Below are positions 34,014-44,308 of a stretch of 64,000 nucleotides of DNA, piece after piece. Positions within the stretch are counted from its first letter, which is position 1. Every line of letters begins with the position of its first letter. Source of the DNA: Mongoliimonas terrestris. Its GTDB lineage: Bacteria > Pseudomonadota > Alphaproteobacteria > Rhizobiales > Pleomorphomonadaceae. Position numbers and translations under genes: made by a program. The stretch spans positions 62,001-126,000 of the forward strand of contig NZ_MSIG01000001.1 in assembly GCF_001927285.1 (NCBI RefSeq), written 5' to 3'. Below the pieces are notes generated by a model, which had not been told where the DNA came from, searched no databases, and was given only the letters and a program-made list of their open reading frames with translations.

Positions 34014-36548
34014 TCAGGCGGAATACTCCTTCGACTTGAAGGAGAGATGCCGCACGCCCTCCGGGGCGTCGGCGATCTTGCGGATGTCACCCCAGGTCTG
34101 CTTGTAATTCGGGATGACCAGTTCGTTGGTCCCGGCGTTGACCACGTTGCCCTGCACGCCCGACGGATAGGCGAAGAGCATGAAGGTCTCCCCGCGCCGG
34201 GCGGTGGGGGTCGGGTAGGCCATGGCCTGGGTCGAGCCGGCGTCGTTGTAGACCTCCACCAGATCGCCCTGCTTGACGCCGAGTTCGGCCATGTCGTCCG
34301 GATTCATCTCGATGAAGGGGTAGGGCCAGCGGTCCATCACCAGCTCGTTCTGGACGTCGTAGTAGGCCGACTGCCAGACGAGGTTCGCCCGGCCGTTGTT
34401 GATGAGGAACTTGTGCTTGGCCTTCTGCTCCTCCTTGCCGGGCGCCTGCAGGCCGCGCCAGGGCGCGTCCATGAAGCGGGCCCTGCCGTCCTCCGAGGAG
34501 AACACGCCGTCGGTGTAGAGCCGCGTGGTGCCGACGATCTTGCCGTCCGCGAAGGCCGTCGCCGGCTCCTGGAAGCCGTTGGTGCCCATGGCGCGCAGCC
34601 GCTCGTAGGTGACGTGCTCGCCGCCGGCAGCGTTGGCGTGGTAGCCGTCCATGAAGGCGTCTTCCTCGGTCTTCCAGTCGAAGCCCTTGAACTGGTCGGC
34701 ATAGCCGGTGTCGCCGGCCTCCCGGAACACGCGCTCCATGTGGTTGGCGAGGCGGGCGGCGATCAGGCAGTCCGGCATGGCGTTGCCGGGCGGGTCCATG
34801 TAGCGCTCGGTGATGCGCATGCGCCGCTCGCCGTTCATCGACGTGAGGTTCATCTCGCCCGACGTCGCCGCCGGCAGGATGACGTGGGCGGCCTCGCCGA
34901 TCTTCGTCGGCACGATGTCGACGTCGACGGAGAAGAGCCCGCCGGCCTTGATGGCCGCCACGATGGCGTCGACCATGCCCTGGCGGTCGCCATAGGGCAC
35001 CTTTGTCATGGCGTCCTTCACCATGTCGGTCCGGCGCTTGTAGACCGACTTGTACTGGTGGGCGTTCAGCGTCGTCTTGTAGTGATCGCACGCCCAGATA
35101 TGGTGGACGCCGCCCTTACCTTCGATGAGGAGCTTGTCCACATAGGCCGCCGGCTTGCCGACGTGGCTGTCGCCCGGACGGACGTAGCCCTCCTGGTGCC
35201 CACCGAGGCGGACGACGCCGCCGCCGAGCTGGCCGACGTTGCCCGTGGCAAGCGCGATGTTCACCAACGCGCCGTTCGTGCGGTAATTGTCGTTGCCCCA
35301 GATCAGACCCTTCTCGTAGCCGAACATGGTGCGGCGGCGTTTGCCGCCCTCCTTCGGCATGGCGATCCACTCGGCCGCCTTGACGATGTCCTCCGGCTTC
35401 AGCCCGGTGATCGCCGCAGCCTCCTCCACGGACATGCGGTTGCCCTCGACCGCGCCCTCGAAGCTCGTCAGGTGGCCGGGGTTGCTGTCCGCCTCGCCGC
35501 GCGCCGGATACATGGGCGGGCGGGACTTCGCCTCGCGGAGGGTGCTCTTCTCGATGAAGGCCTTGTCCACCCAGCCCTTGTCGGCGATGTAGGTGAAGAG
35601 GGCGTTGAAGAGCGCCAGATCCGTGCCGGAGTTGATGGCGAGGTGGAGGACGTTCTCCTTGCCCGCTTCCACCTCGCAGGCGTTCACCGTCACGGTGCGG
35701 CGCGGGTCGACGATGATGATCTTCGCCGCCGCGTGCGGCTCGTCCGGCATCATCTCCTGCTTCTTGGTCACGGACGTGCCGCGAAGGTTCGGCACCCAGT
35801 GGTTCAGGAAGTAGTTGGTCTGGGTTTCGAGCGCGTTGGTGCCGACGGCCACAATGGTGTCGGCGAGTTCGGCGTCCTCGTAGGCGTTGTTGAGTTCGCC
35901 GACGCCCATGTCGCGGGTGCCGTGGACCTCCGAGTTGTAGGCCGGGCGGTTGTGGATGCGGATGTTCTTCACCTTCATAGCGCCGAAGTAGAGCTTGCCG
36001 GTGCCCCAGGTGTTCTCGTAGCCGCCACCGGCGCCGCCGTGGTCGAAGGCGGAGACGATGAGACCGTCCTCGCCCTGGTCCTTGACGACGGCCGCCGTGA
36101 CGCGGGCGACGAGATCGAGCGCATCGTCCCAGGAGGTCGGCTGCATCTGGCCGTAGCGCCAGACGAGCGGATCGGTGAGCCGCTGCAACTGGGTGCTGCG
36201 GGCGCGCGAGTACATCACCTCCGCCATGCGGGCGCCGCGCACGGAGCCAAGGCCGGAGTTCACCACGCAGTCCTTGTCAGGCTTGATGACGAGGTGGACG
36301 TCGCGGCCGTCTTGGCGGACCACGTTGTACATGGAGGGCGCGTACCACGCCTCGGTGTCGGCGCCCTGCTGGGCGGCGAGGTCGACGCCGAACGCGTTCT
36401 CGCTGGGGGCGGTGCCGCCCTGCGCGTTGGCATCCCAGGAATAGGCCTTGTACCCGCAGCCGACGATGCAGAAGTGGCAGACGACGGTCTGCTCCCTGGC
36501 GTTCGCCGGAATGATCGGAAGGCGGTCGATCTGACGCTTGTAGGCCAT
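34014..36548 (-). CDS. aioA: Arsenite oxidase large (molybdopterin) subunit
   Basis: 844 residues from the ATG at 36548, preceded by GGGAGGAAC. It oxidises arsenite to arsenate in the periplasm at a Mo-bis(pyranopterin) centre. The [3Fe-4S] motif is Cys24-x2-Cys27-x3-Cys31 in VVCHFCIVGCG, followed by GADTEAWYAPSMYN. Other DMSO-reductase-family landmarks are GTGKLYF, IHNRPAYNSEVHG, VGTNALETQTNY and VGQLGGGVVRLGGHQEGY. Length is close to the ~825 residues of known AioA. It lacks its own export signal, as usual: it should be co-exported with the Tat-targeted AioB encoded 13 nt upstream. Very secure. Confidence 0.97.
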   Translation of the reverse strand: MAYKRQIDRLPIIPANAREQTVVCHFCIVGCGYKAYSWDANAQGGTAPSENAFGVDLAAQQGADTEAWYAPSMYNVVRQDGRDVHLVIKPDKDCVVNSGLGSVRGARMAEVMYSRARSTQLQRLTDPLVWRYGQMQPTSWDDALDLVARVTAAVVKDQGEDGLIVSAFDHGGAGGGYENTWGTGKLYFGAMKVKNIRIHNRPAYNSEVHGTRDMGVGELNNAYEDAELADTIVAVGTNALETQTNYFLNHWVPNLRGTSVTKKQEMMPDEPHAAAKIIIVDPRRTVTVNACEVEAGKENVLHLAINSGTDLALFNALFTYIADKGWVDKAFIEKSTLREAKSRPPMYPARGEADSNPGHLTSFEGAVEGNRMSVEEAAAITGLKPEDIVKAAEWIAMPKEGGKRRRTMFGYEKGLIWGNDNYRTNGALVNIALATGNVGQLGGGVVRLGGHQEGYVRPGDSHVGKPAAYVDKLLIEGKGGVHHIWACDHYKTTLNAHQYKSVYKRRTDMVKDAMTKVPYGDRQGMVDAIVAAIKAGGLFSVDVDIVPTKIGEAAHVILPAATSGEMNLTSMNGERRMRITERYMDPPGNAMPDCLIAARLANHMERVFREAGDTGYADQFKGFDWKTEEDAFMDGYHANAAGGEHVTYERLRAMGTNGFQEPATAFADGKIVGTTRLYTDGVFSSEDGRARFMDAPWRGLQAPGKEEQKAKHKFLINNGRANLVWQSAYYDVQNELVMDRWPYPFIEMNPDDMAELGVKQGDLVEVYNDAGSTQAMAYPTPTARRGETFMLFAYPSGVQGNVVNAGTNELVIPNYKQTWGDIRKIADAPEGVRHLSFKSKEYSA

Positions 36549-36561
36549 GGTCGTTCCTCCC

Positions 36562-37089
36562 TCAGAGCACGTTGGACAGGCGGCCGTAGAGAAGCTCATC
36601 GACGCCCTCGGCGTAGATGTCGCCCTTCTCGTCGACCCGGAGCGCGTATTGCGGGAGGTTCTGGGTGGCATGGCCCCAGACCTGCTGGCCGCCGGCCTCG
36701 CAGTCGAAGCGGGAGTAGTGGCCCGGGCAATTGAGCGTCCGGTCGGCCGCGTTGTAGCCCATGGGGTAGCCCTTGTGCGGGCAGAGCGTGGTGAAGCCGA
36801 CGATGTCGCCGTCCGGCCCGACGCCGCCCGGCACCGCGCGGCCGAGCTTGATCAGGACCCCCGGCGCGTCCGCGTCCGGATAGGCGACGTCGAGCGCTTC
36901 GTCGACCTTGAGGTCGGCGACGTTGGCGAGCCGGTTCGACGGATAGCTGACACGGGCGAGCGGCGTCGCCGCCTTCGCCTCGGGCGTCGGCAGGGTGACG
37001 ACGGCGGTGGCCGCCCCGACGGTCGCGATGCCGGCGCCGCGCAGGAACTGGCGACGGCCGACGTCGACGAGCGTGTCGCATCTCTTCAT
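36562..37089 (-). CDS. aioB: Arsenite oxidase small (Rieske) subunit
   Basis: 175 residues from the ATG at 37089, chosen for its GGGAGG site; an upstream in-frame start is rejected. The N-terminus is a Tat signal (GRRQFLRGAG...AATAVV). The Rieske [2Fe-2S] ligands are Cys103-x-His105 (LCPHKG) and Cys121-x2-His124 (CPGHYS). The positions of the disulfide cysteines in Alcaligenes faecalis AioB (Cys65 and Cys80) are Tyr108 and Gly123 here. The disulfide is therefore absent, as in the Rhizobium NT-26 enzyme. It passes electrons from AioA to a periplasmic cytochrome. It is the first gene of the sigma-54-driven aioBA unit. Confidence 0.97.
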   Translation of the reverse strand: MKRCDTLVDVGRRQFLRGAGIATVGAATAVVTLPTPEAKAATPLARVSYPSNRLANVADLKVDEALDVAYPDADAPGVLIKLGRAVPGGVGPDGDIVGFTTLCPHKGYPMGYNAADRTLNCPGHYSRFDCEAGGQQVWGHATQNLPQYALRVDEKGDIYAEGVDELLYGRLSNVL

Positions 37090-37130
37090 GGGTGTCCTCC
37101 CTCGGGATCTTCTGTCCCCGGGACGACGTT

Positions 37131-37145
37131 TCAATCCGTGTGCCA
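37131..37145 (-). promoter_or_regulatory. Sigma-54 (-24/-12) promoter of aioBA
   Basis: On the minus strand TGGCAC-(ACGGA)-TTGA matches the RpoN consensus TGGCAC-N5-TTGC with one change at the -12 end. The predicted transcription start is near 37120, giving a ~30-nt leader to the aioB ATG. A sigma-54 activator (aioR) is the next gene upstream. Confidence 0.75.
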
Positions 37146-37195
37146 GCCGGAGCGGCGCCGAAAGGGCGGAAAGCCGGCGCTGCGGAGCGCCTCGT

Positions 37196-37211
37196 GTTCG
37201 GAATTCCGAAC
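37196..37211. promoter_or_regulatory. AioR upstream activating site, proximal copy
   Basis: The perfect 16-bp palindrome GTTCGGAATTCCGAAC lies about 55 bp upstream of the -24 element. It shares the TTCGGA/TCCGAA half-site with the copy at 37229, 33 bp away centre to centre (about three helical turns). This is the arrangement expected for an NtrC-family activator. Confidence 0.65.
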
Positions 37212-37228
37212 CGACGGCGGTGCAGCAG

Positions 37229-37244
37229 GTCCGAAAGTTCGGAC
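37229..37244. promoter_or_regulatory. AioR upstream activating site, distal copy
   Basis: The perfect 16-bp palindrome GTCCGAAAGTTCGGAC (7+2+7) is the second of two related sites upstream of the aioBA sigma-54 promoter. Confidence 0.65.
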
Positions 37245-37303
37245 GCCGTCAGCCGCGACGGATCCTCCGCTCAGGTTCGTTTCGACGCGACCGGGGCGGC
37301 CGA

Positions 37304-38612
<1,309 letters not shown>

Positions 38613-38623
<11 letters not shown>

Positions 38624-40055
38624 GGAGAACCTCCTCGGCGGCGGCGCCGACTGCCATCGGTATGGTGATGGTGATCCTGGCGCCGCCGAGCGCCGAGGTG
38701 TCGGCGACCAGGGATCCGCCGAGGTCGCCCACCATCCGGGATGTGATCACCAGCCCAAGCCCGCCGCGCTCGGCGGTCGGCTTGAGGCCGCCCTTGAGGA
38801 TCTGTTCGGCATCCTCCGGGAGTCCGGGCCCGCTGTCCTCGATGCGGGCCATGAAGTCGGCGCCCTTCGTGCCGACCGTCACCCGCACCGTACCGCCCTC
38901 CGGCGCGGCCCGGCAGGCGTTGAGGAGAACGTTGAGGAGAATCTGACGAAGCTGGAATGCGTCGATCGGCACGTCCCTGTCGAGGCGCCCGCCGAAGTCG
39001 AGGGCAAGCTGCTTGCGCGCCGTCTCCGGCCGGACCAGGATGCGAAGGTCGTCGATGTCGGCCTGGCGGAGGGGCCGGAGCTCCCGGTCGGGTCGATAGG
39101 TGGCGAGCGTCGTGCGCACCACGTCGCGGATGCCCTTCAGGCCACGTTCGAGAAGATCGACCGAACCTTTCCGGATCGCGGCCTTGTCGCCGTGGACCTT
39201 CAGGGTGTCCAGCGCGTTGAACAGCCCCCCGAGGGGATTGTTGATCTCGTGGGCCATGCCGGAGGCGAGCCGCCCGAGGCTGGCCAGCCGCTCCTCCTCC
39301 GCCGCGCGGGCGAGCAGGGCGTCGCGTTCGCCGAGCGCCAGGGCCAGCGCATTGTAGCTCCGGAACAGGCGGCCGACCTCCGTCCTCTGCGCCGGGATCA
39401 GGGCGGCCGGGATCGGCGACACCGGACCGTCGAGCGCTTGTGTCAGGTGAGTGCCGAGCAGGCGGATCGGCCGAACCATGCGCCGCACGGCGATCCAGCC
39501 GAGAACGGCGGCGGCGAGCGTGACGGCCGCATTCGACGCAAGCAGCGTAAAGAGCACCGCGCGGCGTTCTTCCAGGATCGGCGCGGCGTCGATGGCGACC
39601 AGGATGGAACCCACCTGGCGGCCCTCCACGGTCAGCATGCGCCGGGCATAGGCGCGCGCCTCCTCCTCGTCCACATGCGCCGCGTTGGCGAAAAGGACGT
39701 CCGGTTGCGGCGGCGCCGGGGAGCCGATCGGAAAGCGGCGCGGGTCGGATGCGGCGAGCACGGTCCCGCGATCGTCGAGAACGATGGTCTCAAGCGGCCG
39801 GACGGCGGCGTAGAGGCCCCGGGCGCGGTCCAGGATGTCGAACACCTCCCAGGGGTCTTCCCGCAGAACCGGGTCGACCAGGGACGACGACAAGCCGTCG
39901 AGATAGGCCTCGGTGAGGTCGCTGAGCTGCCGTTCCTGGACATCCTGAAGGCGCGACAGCACCCGTTCGGAGGCGACGACGCCGACGGCGATCATGAGGA
40001 TCGCCACAAGCAGCGGGATCCGGATGGCGAGCGGCAGCGCGCGCAGACCCGTCAT
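38613..40055 (-). CDS. aioS: Arsenite-responsive sensor histidine kinase AioS
   Basis: 480 residues from the ATG at 40055, which overlaps the aioX stop (ATGA). Two transmembrane helices (IRIPLLVAILMIAVGVVA near residue 10-28, and LFTLLASNAAVTLAAAVLGWIAV near 180-200) enclose a ~150-residue periplasmic sensor. A HAMP-like linker, HisKA with phospho-acceptor in GMAHEINNPLGG, and HATPase (NVLLNACRAAPEGG, DSGPGLPED, GGLGLVITSRMVGDLGG) follow. The periplasmic domain is expected to contact arsenite-loaded AioX. A frame continues upstream but overlaps aioX out of frame and is not used. Confidence 0.93.
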
Positions 40056-40915
40056 CCGAGCCTCCTGACGCTTTCCATGGCCAGCCGGATCGGCTCGAAG
40101 AAGCCGGGCTGCCCCGGCGCGAACCCGTCGAGCCGGAGAAGGTCGAGCACGGCCCGACCGTCCCCGGTGTCGGTCATCCGCATGAGGGCGACGCGCAGGG
40201 CTTCGGTCTTGGCAGAGGCCTCGTAGGCGCGGGGACACGCGATGGGCGGAAACGGCTTCCAGTCGGACGCCCGGACGATCTCGGTTGGCGCGATGAGATC
40301 CGGCGACACCTCCTTCAACACTTCGTAGACGTAGCCGTCGACCGATCCGGAGGCGGCCAGCCCGGACGCGACGGCCCGCACGACGTTGCGGTGCGAGTAG
40401 GTGAAGAGGGTCCGCTCGAAGAACGTTTCCGGCCGCTCGTCCATCTCGGCAAGCTCGGCGGCGGTGACGAGGAAGCCGGAGTTGGAATCAGGATCGGAGA
40501 AGGCGTGGACGTCGCCTTCAAGGTCCGCGAGGGATCGGACGCCGCGTCCCGCTGCCGAGAGCAGGTAGGACTGGTAGAGCGGCCGTCCCCGCCAGACCGG
40601 GACCGCGACGAGCGACAGGCGGTCCCGGAAGGCCACGTAGGGGTAGCCGCAGATCCAGGCGGCGTCGAGCTCGCCGGAGACGAGAAGGGTGGTGATCTCC
40701 TGGTACGTGCGGCGCGTGACGAGTTCGACCGGATATCCGGTCGTCGCCTCCAGGTAGGTCTGGAGATTGGCCAGCAGGTCGAGGTCCGAAGACAGGAAGA
40801 CGGGCGTGAGGCCGAAACGGAGCACCGAGACCGCCGCCGCCGTGGCGGGCCGCGCCGTGGCGGCGGCCAGCCCCAGGACCACCGCGCGTCGGGAAGGGCG
40901 CAGGAGGTTGTCCAT
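40052..40915 (-). CDS. aioX: Periplasmic arsenite-binding protein AioX
   Basis: 287 residues, PhnD-like periplasmic binding fold. The N-terminus has a Tat/Sec-type signal (SRRAVVLGLAAATA). The conserved Cys needed for arsenite sensing in AioX proteins is Cys89 in AAWICGYPYV. Other landmarks are FGLTPVFLSSDLDLL, the AFSDPDSNSGF block and ASGSVDGYVYEVL. It binds arsenite and triggers the AioS kinase. It is the first gene of the leftward aioX-S-R-B-A-moeA series. The upstream region 40916-41313 should hold its promoter. Confidence 0.93.
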   Translation of the reverse strand: MDNLLRPSRRAVVLGLAAATARPATAAAVSVLRFGLTPVFLSSDLDLLANLQTYLEATTGYPVELVTRRTYQEITTLLVSGELDAAWICGYPYVAFRDRLSLVAVPVWRGRPLYQSYLLSAAGRGVRSLADLEGDVHAFSDPDSNSGFLVTAAELAEMDERPETFFERTLFTYSHRNVVRAVASGLAASGSVDGYVYEVLKEVSPDLIAPTEIVRASDWKPFPPIACPRAYEASAKTEALRVALMRMTDTGDGRAVLDLLRLDGFAPGQPGFFEPIRLAMESVRRLG

Positions 40916-41313
40916 CGTTTTGTCCTCCCCACGGCGACCGCACGCCCGTGCGGCCGTCCGTCGCGGTCGAAGGTAGACCGGACCGCGCCGGAGCGCGACT
41001 CCCCTCGTCGTCGGCCGTTGCCGCTCGAAGGCGGTCCCCGCGGCCAGCCGCCGTCACGTCGTCGTCTTGACGTAACAGTGTAACATCAATCTGATGGAGG
41101 CGGTGGAATGAAGTCGGGCGGCGACGCAAGAGCGCACTGCCGGCTTCGACGGGGTGAACGTCCGCTCCGCATCCCGGCTCGCAGCGGGACCGGTGCGGGC
41201 GGCGGACGACGGCGAAGAGAACCTGGACTGGCGCGCATGGATCGCCGATCGGCGCCCCACCTAAAGTGCCTTCCGAAGCGGACCCCGCGGTCCGGCTATG
41301 GAGGTGCTTGCGC
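40916..41313. other. Divergent intergenic region aioX / NmrA-like gene
   Basis: About 400 nt. The aioX promoter must be here. GC-rich inverted repeats follow the aioX start. At 41075-41095 an AT-richer patch contains TAACATCAATCTGATG, with the small palindrome CATCA-ATC-TGATG. No gene with convincing codon use is seen; open frames at 41108-41317 lack conservation features. Confidence 0.4.
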
Positions 41314-42195
41314 ATGATCGTCCTCACCACGCCGACGGGAGCCATCGGCAGCCAGCTGCTTGCACGTCTGATCGCGCTGAACGAACGGGTCCGCGTCATC
41401 GTCCGCGACGCCGCGCGACTCGATCCGGCCGTGCGCGCGGCGGTCGATGTCGTGGTCGGATCGCATGGCGACCCGGCCGTGGTCGACCGTGCCTTTGATG
41501 GCGCCGACGCCGTCTTCTGGCTGGTTCCGCCGGACGTTCGGGCGACGAGCCTGACGGCGGCCTATGCGGACTTCTCCCGGCCCGCGGCCGATGCCGTCGC
41601 GCGTCACGGCGTCGGTCACGTGGTGTCGGTCTCCGCGCTCGGCCGGAACACGCCTTGGGAGCGGCGAGCGGGCCTCGTCACCGCTTCCCTCGCCATGGAC
41701 GACCTGATGGCGTCGACCGGCGCCGCCTTTCGGGCGCTGACCATGCCCTCCTTCATGGACAACATGCTCCGCCAGGCCGCGGCGCTCCGCGAGGGCTACT
41801 TCGTCTGGCCGGACGACGGAAACGCCCGCCGGCCGACCTGCGCTACCGACGACATCGCCGAGGCCGCGTGCGACCTGCTTCTCGACCGCTCGTGGCAGGG
41901 TCGCGGCGAACGGGCCGTGCTCGGGCCGGAGGACCTCTCCCAGGTCGACCAGGCGCGCATCCTCTCGGATGTGCTCCGACGCCCCATCGCCTTCCGACCG
42001 GTCAGCATTGCGGACTACGCGGAAGCGTTGGCGCGGCACGGCGCGTCGGAGGCCTTCGTGGAAGGCTATGCGGCCATGATGACGGCCAAGGCCGAGGGCA
42101 TGGACAACATCGTCGGCCGGACGCCGGAGAACACGACGCGCACGCGTTTCCGGACGTGGTGCGAGGAAGCAGTGGGACGGGGTGTCCTGGCATGA
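41314..42195 (+). CDS. NmrA-like NAD(P)-binding protein
   Basis: 293 residues from ATG 41314 with GGAGGTGC 8 nt upstream. It is an atypical SDR: MIVLTTPTGAIGSQLLARLI replaces the usual TGATGxxG with TPTGAIGS. It continues with RVIVRDAARLD, DGADAVFWLVPPD and VSVSALGRN. It resembles NmrA/HSCARG or azoreductase-like sensors that bind NAD(P)H without a catalytic triad. The neighbouring AraC regulator gene with a cupin-type sensor is a common partner of this protein class. Probably a redox-responsive oxidoreductase or sensor; the substrate is unknown. Confidence 0.85.
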   Translation: MIVLTTPTGAIGSQLLARLIALNERVRVIVRDAARLDPAVRAAVDVVVGSHGDPAVVDRAFDGADAVFWLVPPDVRATSLTAAYADFSRPAADAVARHGVGHVVSVSALGRNTPWERRAGLVTASLAMDDLMASTGAAFRALTMPSFMDNMLRQAAALREGYFVWPDDGNARRPTCATDDIAEAACDLLLDRSWQGRGERAVLGPEDLSQVDQARILSDVLRRPIAFRPVSIADYAEALARHGASEAFVEGYAAMMTAKAEGMDNIVGRTPENTTRTRFRTWCEEAVGRGVLA

Positions 42196-42498
42196 TCATG
42201 CCCCCCCCCGGCAGGCGCTCCGGCGCGTGCATCCCGCCGGCTGTCGCCACACGCATCCTGAAGACGATCGCCACGGTGTCCGAGACCGTCGAGCCTGGAT
42301 GGTCTCCCGCCTGTCACCCTAAAATTCCGACCAGGGCTGAGGGGAGACAGGTTTTTTCTTTGATCGGACGGGCGGAATTCCCGCGCGGCTGAACGGAGAG
42401 CCCGCCCGTCCCCGTCACCGCCGCCCGATCGGCCTCCGGGTTCACCGTGGTCGGCCCGGTGACGGCCTGACGGCCATATCCGATGATGTTGTGGTTGA
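42196..42498. other. Gene-free stretch before hydroxylase remnant
   Basis: About 300 nt. A C-run (42199-42208) and a G/T-rich stretch with a T6 tract (42351-42356) are present. No gene recognised. The T-tract after a weak repeat could end transcription of the NmrA-like gene. Confidence 0.35.
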
Positions 42499-42690
42499 CG
42501 GCACCGGACTCCCCCGATCCACGTGGCCGTGATCGAGACGGCGGGGAGCCGACCCGGCGGCATCGGAGAGGTGGGTCTGCCGCCCGTCGCGCCCGCGATC
42601 GCCAACGCGGTCGCTCGGCTGACCGGAGGTGTAAGGCTGCGGCACCTGCCGTTCGTCCCGGAACGGGTCGTCGCCGCCCTGCAAGGCTGA
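42499..42690 (+). pseudogene. C-terminal remnant of a molybdenum hydroxylase large subunit
   Basis: A 63-codon frame runs from a stop at 42496 to TGA at 42690 with no start. It reads IHVAVIETAGSRPGGIGEVG, then LPPVAPAIANAVARLTG and LRHLPF. This is the extreme C-terminus of the xanthine dehydrogenase / isoquinoline-1-oxidoreductase beta-subunit family (pattern GxGExxLPPxAPAIANAxxxxTGxRxRxLP). The ~650 upstream residues are missing. It is a deletion remnant, lying 1.6 kb from the arsenite-oxidase cluster. Confidence 0.62.
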
Positions 42691-42813
42691 CGATCCTTGA
42701 CCCTGCCGCATCGTGGCGCCGCCGCGGCGCGGCCCTACCGTGTGGATGGTCCAGACGTCCGAATGGATTGGGTCAGTGGGCGTGGGCGCCGCTTGCCCGA
42801 CCCTTTCCCGTGG

Positions 42814-43845
42814 TCATTCGCCGGCCATCGGCAGAAGCCGGGAGGGGGTGGAGCGGTCGGACGGCCAGGCGCTGCCGAGGAGGTCCGCCCGATGGGGCGC
42901 CCTCACCGAGCGCGCGTCCGCGGCCGCCGTCCCCCATCGGCGGCAATGCTCCCGGGGCGAGCATCCGATCACCCGCTTGAAGGCGGTGCTGAAGGCACTC
43001 TCCGACTCGTAGCCGAGCGAGAGCGCAATGGTGGTCAGCGATTCATCCGTGTTGGTCAGGCGCTCGGCGGCGAGCAGCATGCGCCAGCGGGCGATGTAGT
43101 CCATCGGGGTCTCGCCGACCGTCTCGCGAAAGCGGAGCGCGAAGGTCGAACGGGACATGCCCGCCGTCGCCGCCAGATCCTGGAGCGCCCAGCGCCGTGC
43201 CGGGTCGGCGTGGATGGCCGCCAGGACCCGGCTCATCTGCCCGTCGGCCAAGGCCGCCAGCCAGCCGACACCGGTCGGTGCACCGTCCCGGAGGTGGAGC
43301 CGGAGAGCCTGGACCAGCATCATGTGGGCGAGGTGCTGGGCGATCAGGTCCGCGCCCGGCTGCGCTTCGTGCAGCTCGCGCATCATCTGCTCCACCGTCC
43401 AGCGAAGCGCGGCCTGCTCGGTCTCGGTTCCGAGATGGATGATGGGCGGCAGCAGCCGGAGCAGCACGGCGGCATGGTGTCCGGCCACCTCGAAGCGGCT
43501 GCCGGCGAGGAACACGCCGCCGCCGCCGTTGAGGGTCACGGTCCCGCCGTTGCGGGCGGGCGGGAAGACCGTCTTGGCCTCGACCGGCGCCACCCCGGGG
43601 TCGCTCGCCAGCACGAACGGGCGGCCGCTCGGAAGGACGAAGCAGTCGCCCGCCGACAGCCAGACCGGGGCGGGGACGTCGTCCACGGCGAGCCAGCACC
43701 CACCGCTGACGACCGAGTAGCACTTCATCCGGCCGTGCTGGTCTGAGAAGCGCACAGACCACGCGCCTCCTGCGTCGAATCCGGCGGAGACGTAGCTTCT
43801 CGGCTTCAGCAGGGAGAGGAGATCGGAAAGGGGGTCCATCTGCAC
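42814..43845 (-). CDS. AraC-family regulator with cupin-type sensor
   Basis: 343 residues. The N-terminal ~180 residues are an AraC-binding cupin: FDAGGAWSVRF, CYSVVSGGCWLAVDD, LSAGDCFVLPSGRPFVLASD. The two HTH motifs of the AraC domain lie at ~230-330: LQDLAATAGMSRSTFALRF and TTIALSLGYESESAFSTAFKR, ending GCSPREHCRRW. The tail of ~40 residues after the HTH is Arg/Ser-rich and unconserved. It faces the NmrA-like gene across the hydroxylase remnant and probably regulates it. The effector is unknown. Confidence 0.9.
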   Translation of the reverse strand: MQMDPLSDLLSLLKPRSYVSAGFDAGGAWSVRFSDQHGRMKCYSVVSGGCWLAVDDVPAPVWLSAGDCFVLPSGRPFVLASDPGVAPVEAKTVFPPARNGGTVTLNGGGGVFLAGSRFEVAGHHAAVLLRLLPPIIHLGTETEQAALRWTVEQMMRELHEAQPGADLIAQHLAHMMLVQALRLHLRDGAPTGVGWLAALADGQMSRVLAAIHADPARRWALQDLAATAGMSRSTFALRFRETVGETPMDYIARWRMLLAAERLTNTDESLTTIALSLGYESESAFSTAFKRVIGCSPREHCRRWGTAAADARSVRAPHRADLLGSAWPSDRSTPSRLLPMAGE

Positions 43846-44149
43846 CTCGGACGATCGCCAACATGTTCGGGACGGAGCGCCATGGATCGGCTCGGCCCGC
43901 GCGGGGGACTATGGCCTATGACCAGCATGCGGATGAGTAAAACGAATGAGAGTCTGGCTTTCAAGTAGAAACAAAGTGATCAACGCGGAATAGAAACTCT
44001 CGATACCCTCCCTACAGACACTCCTCGCAATGTATTCGACAACGATGAGCATGGGTACTCTCGTACCGTCTCTTCGCACAAGCGTTCCTGTTGCGCACCT
44101 CTTTTCCCCTCAGGGCTAGTTAAGGCGAACCTGGGGCGCCAGAGATCTA
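43846..44149. other. AT-richer intergenic region
   Basis: About 300 nt upstream of the AraC gene. Positions 43930-44060 are distinctly less GC-rich than the surroundings, which suggests old insertion or decay. No gene is seen. The AraC-gene promoter must lie at its left side. Confidence 0.4.
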
Positions 44150-44308
44150 TGATACCAGCACGCCCATCCGTCTGAAGGACCGCGCGATGCAGGCGATGAC
44201 GGCCGGCGGACGTCAGGGGAACCGCACGCCGGTGAGGACTGCCGATTCCGCCCACAGCCGCGCGGCCACATCAAGGTCCAGCGCCTCACGGTGCTTGCGC
44301 GGTTCTCG
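44150..44308 (-). pseudogene. BrnT-like toxin remnant
   Basis: In one minus-strand frame, residues EPRKHREALDLDVAARLWAE, then VLTGVRFP, a stop codon, and then PPAVIACIARSFRRMGVLVS follow in register. This recalls BrnT type II toxins (pattern DPxKxxxNxxKHGxxxxxAARLWxDPxxxxxxARFPDEPRxxVIxRI). The stop falls at the position of the conserved Asp, and the C-terminal half is lost. No BrnA antitoxin is next to it. This is a by-eye match, so confidence is limited. Confidence 0.4.

Noticed and set aside
41108..41317. 69-codon plus-strand frame before the NmrA-like gene
   Set aside because: Arg/Gly-rich composition and overlap with the real start region; no ribosome site.
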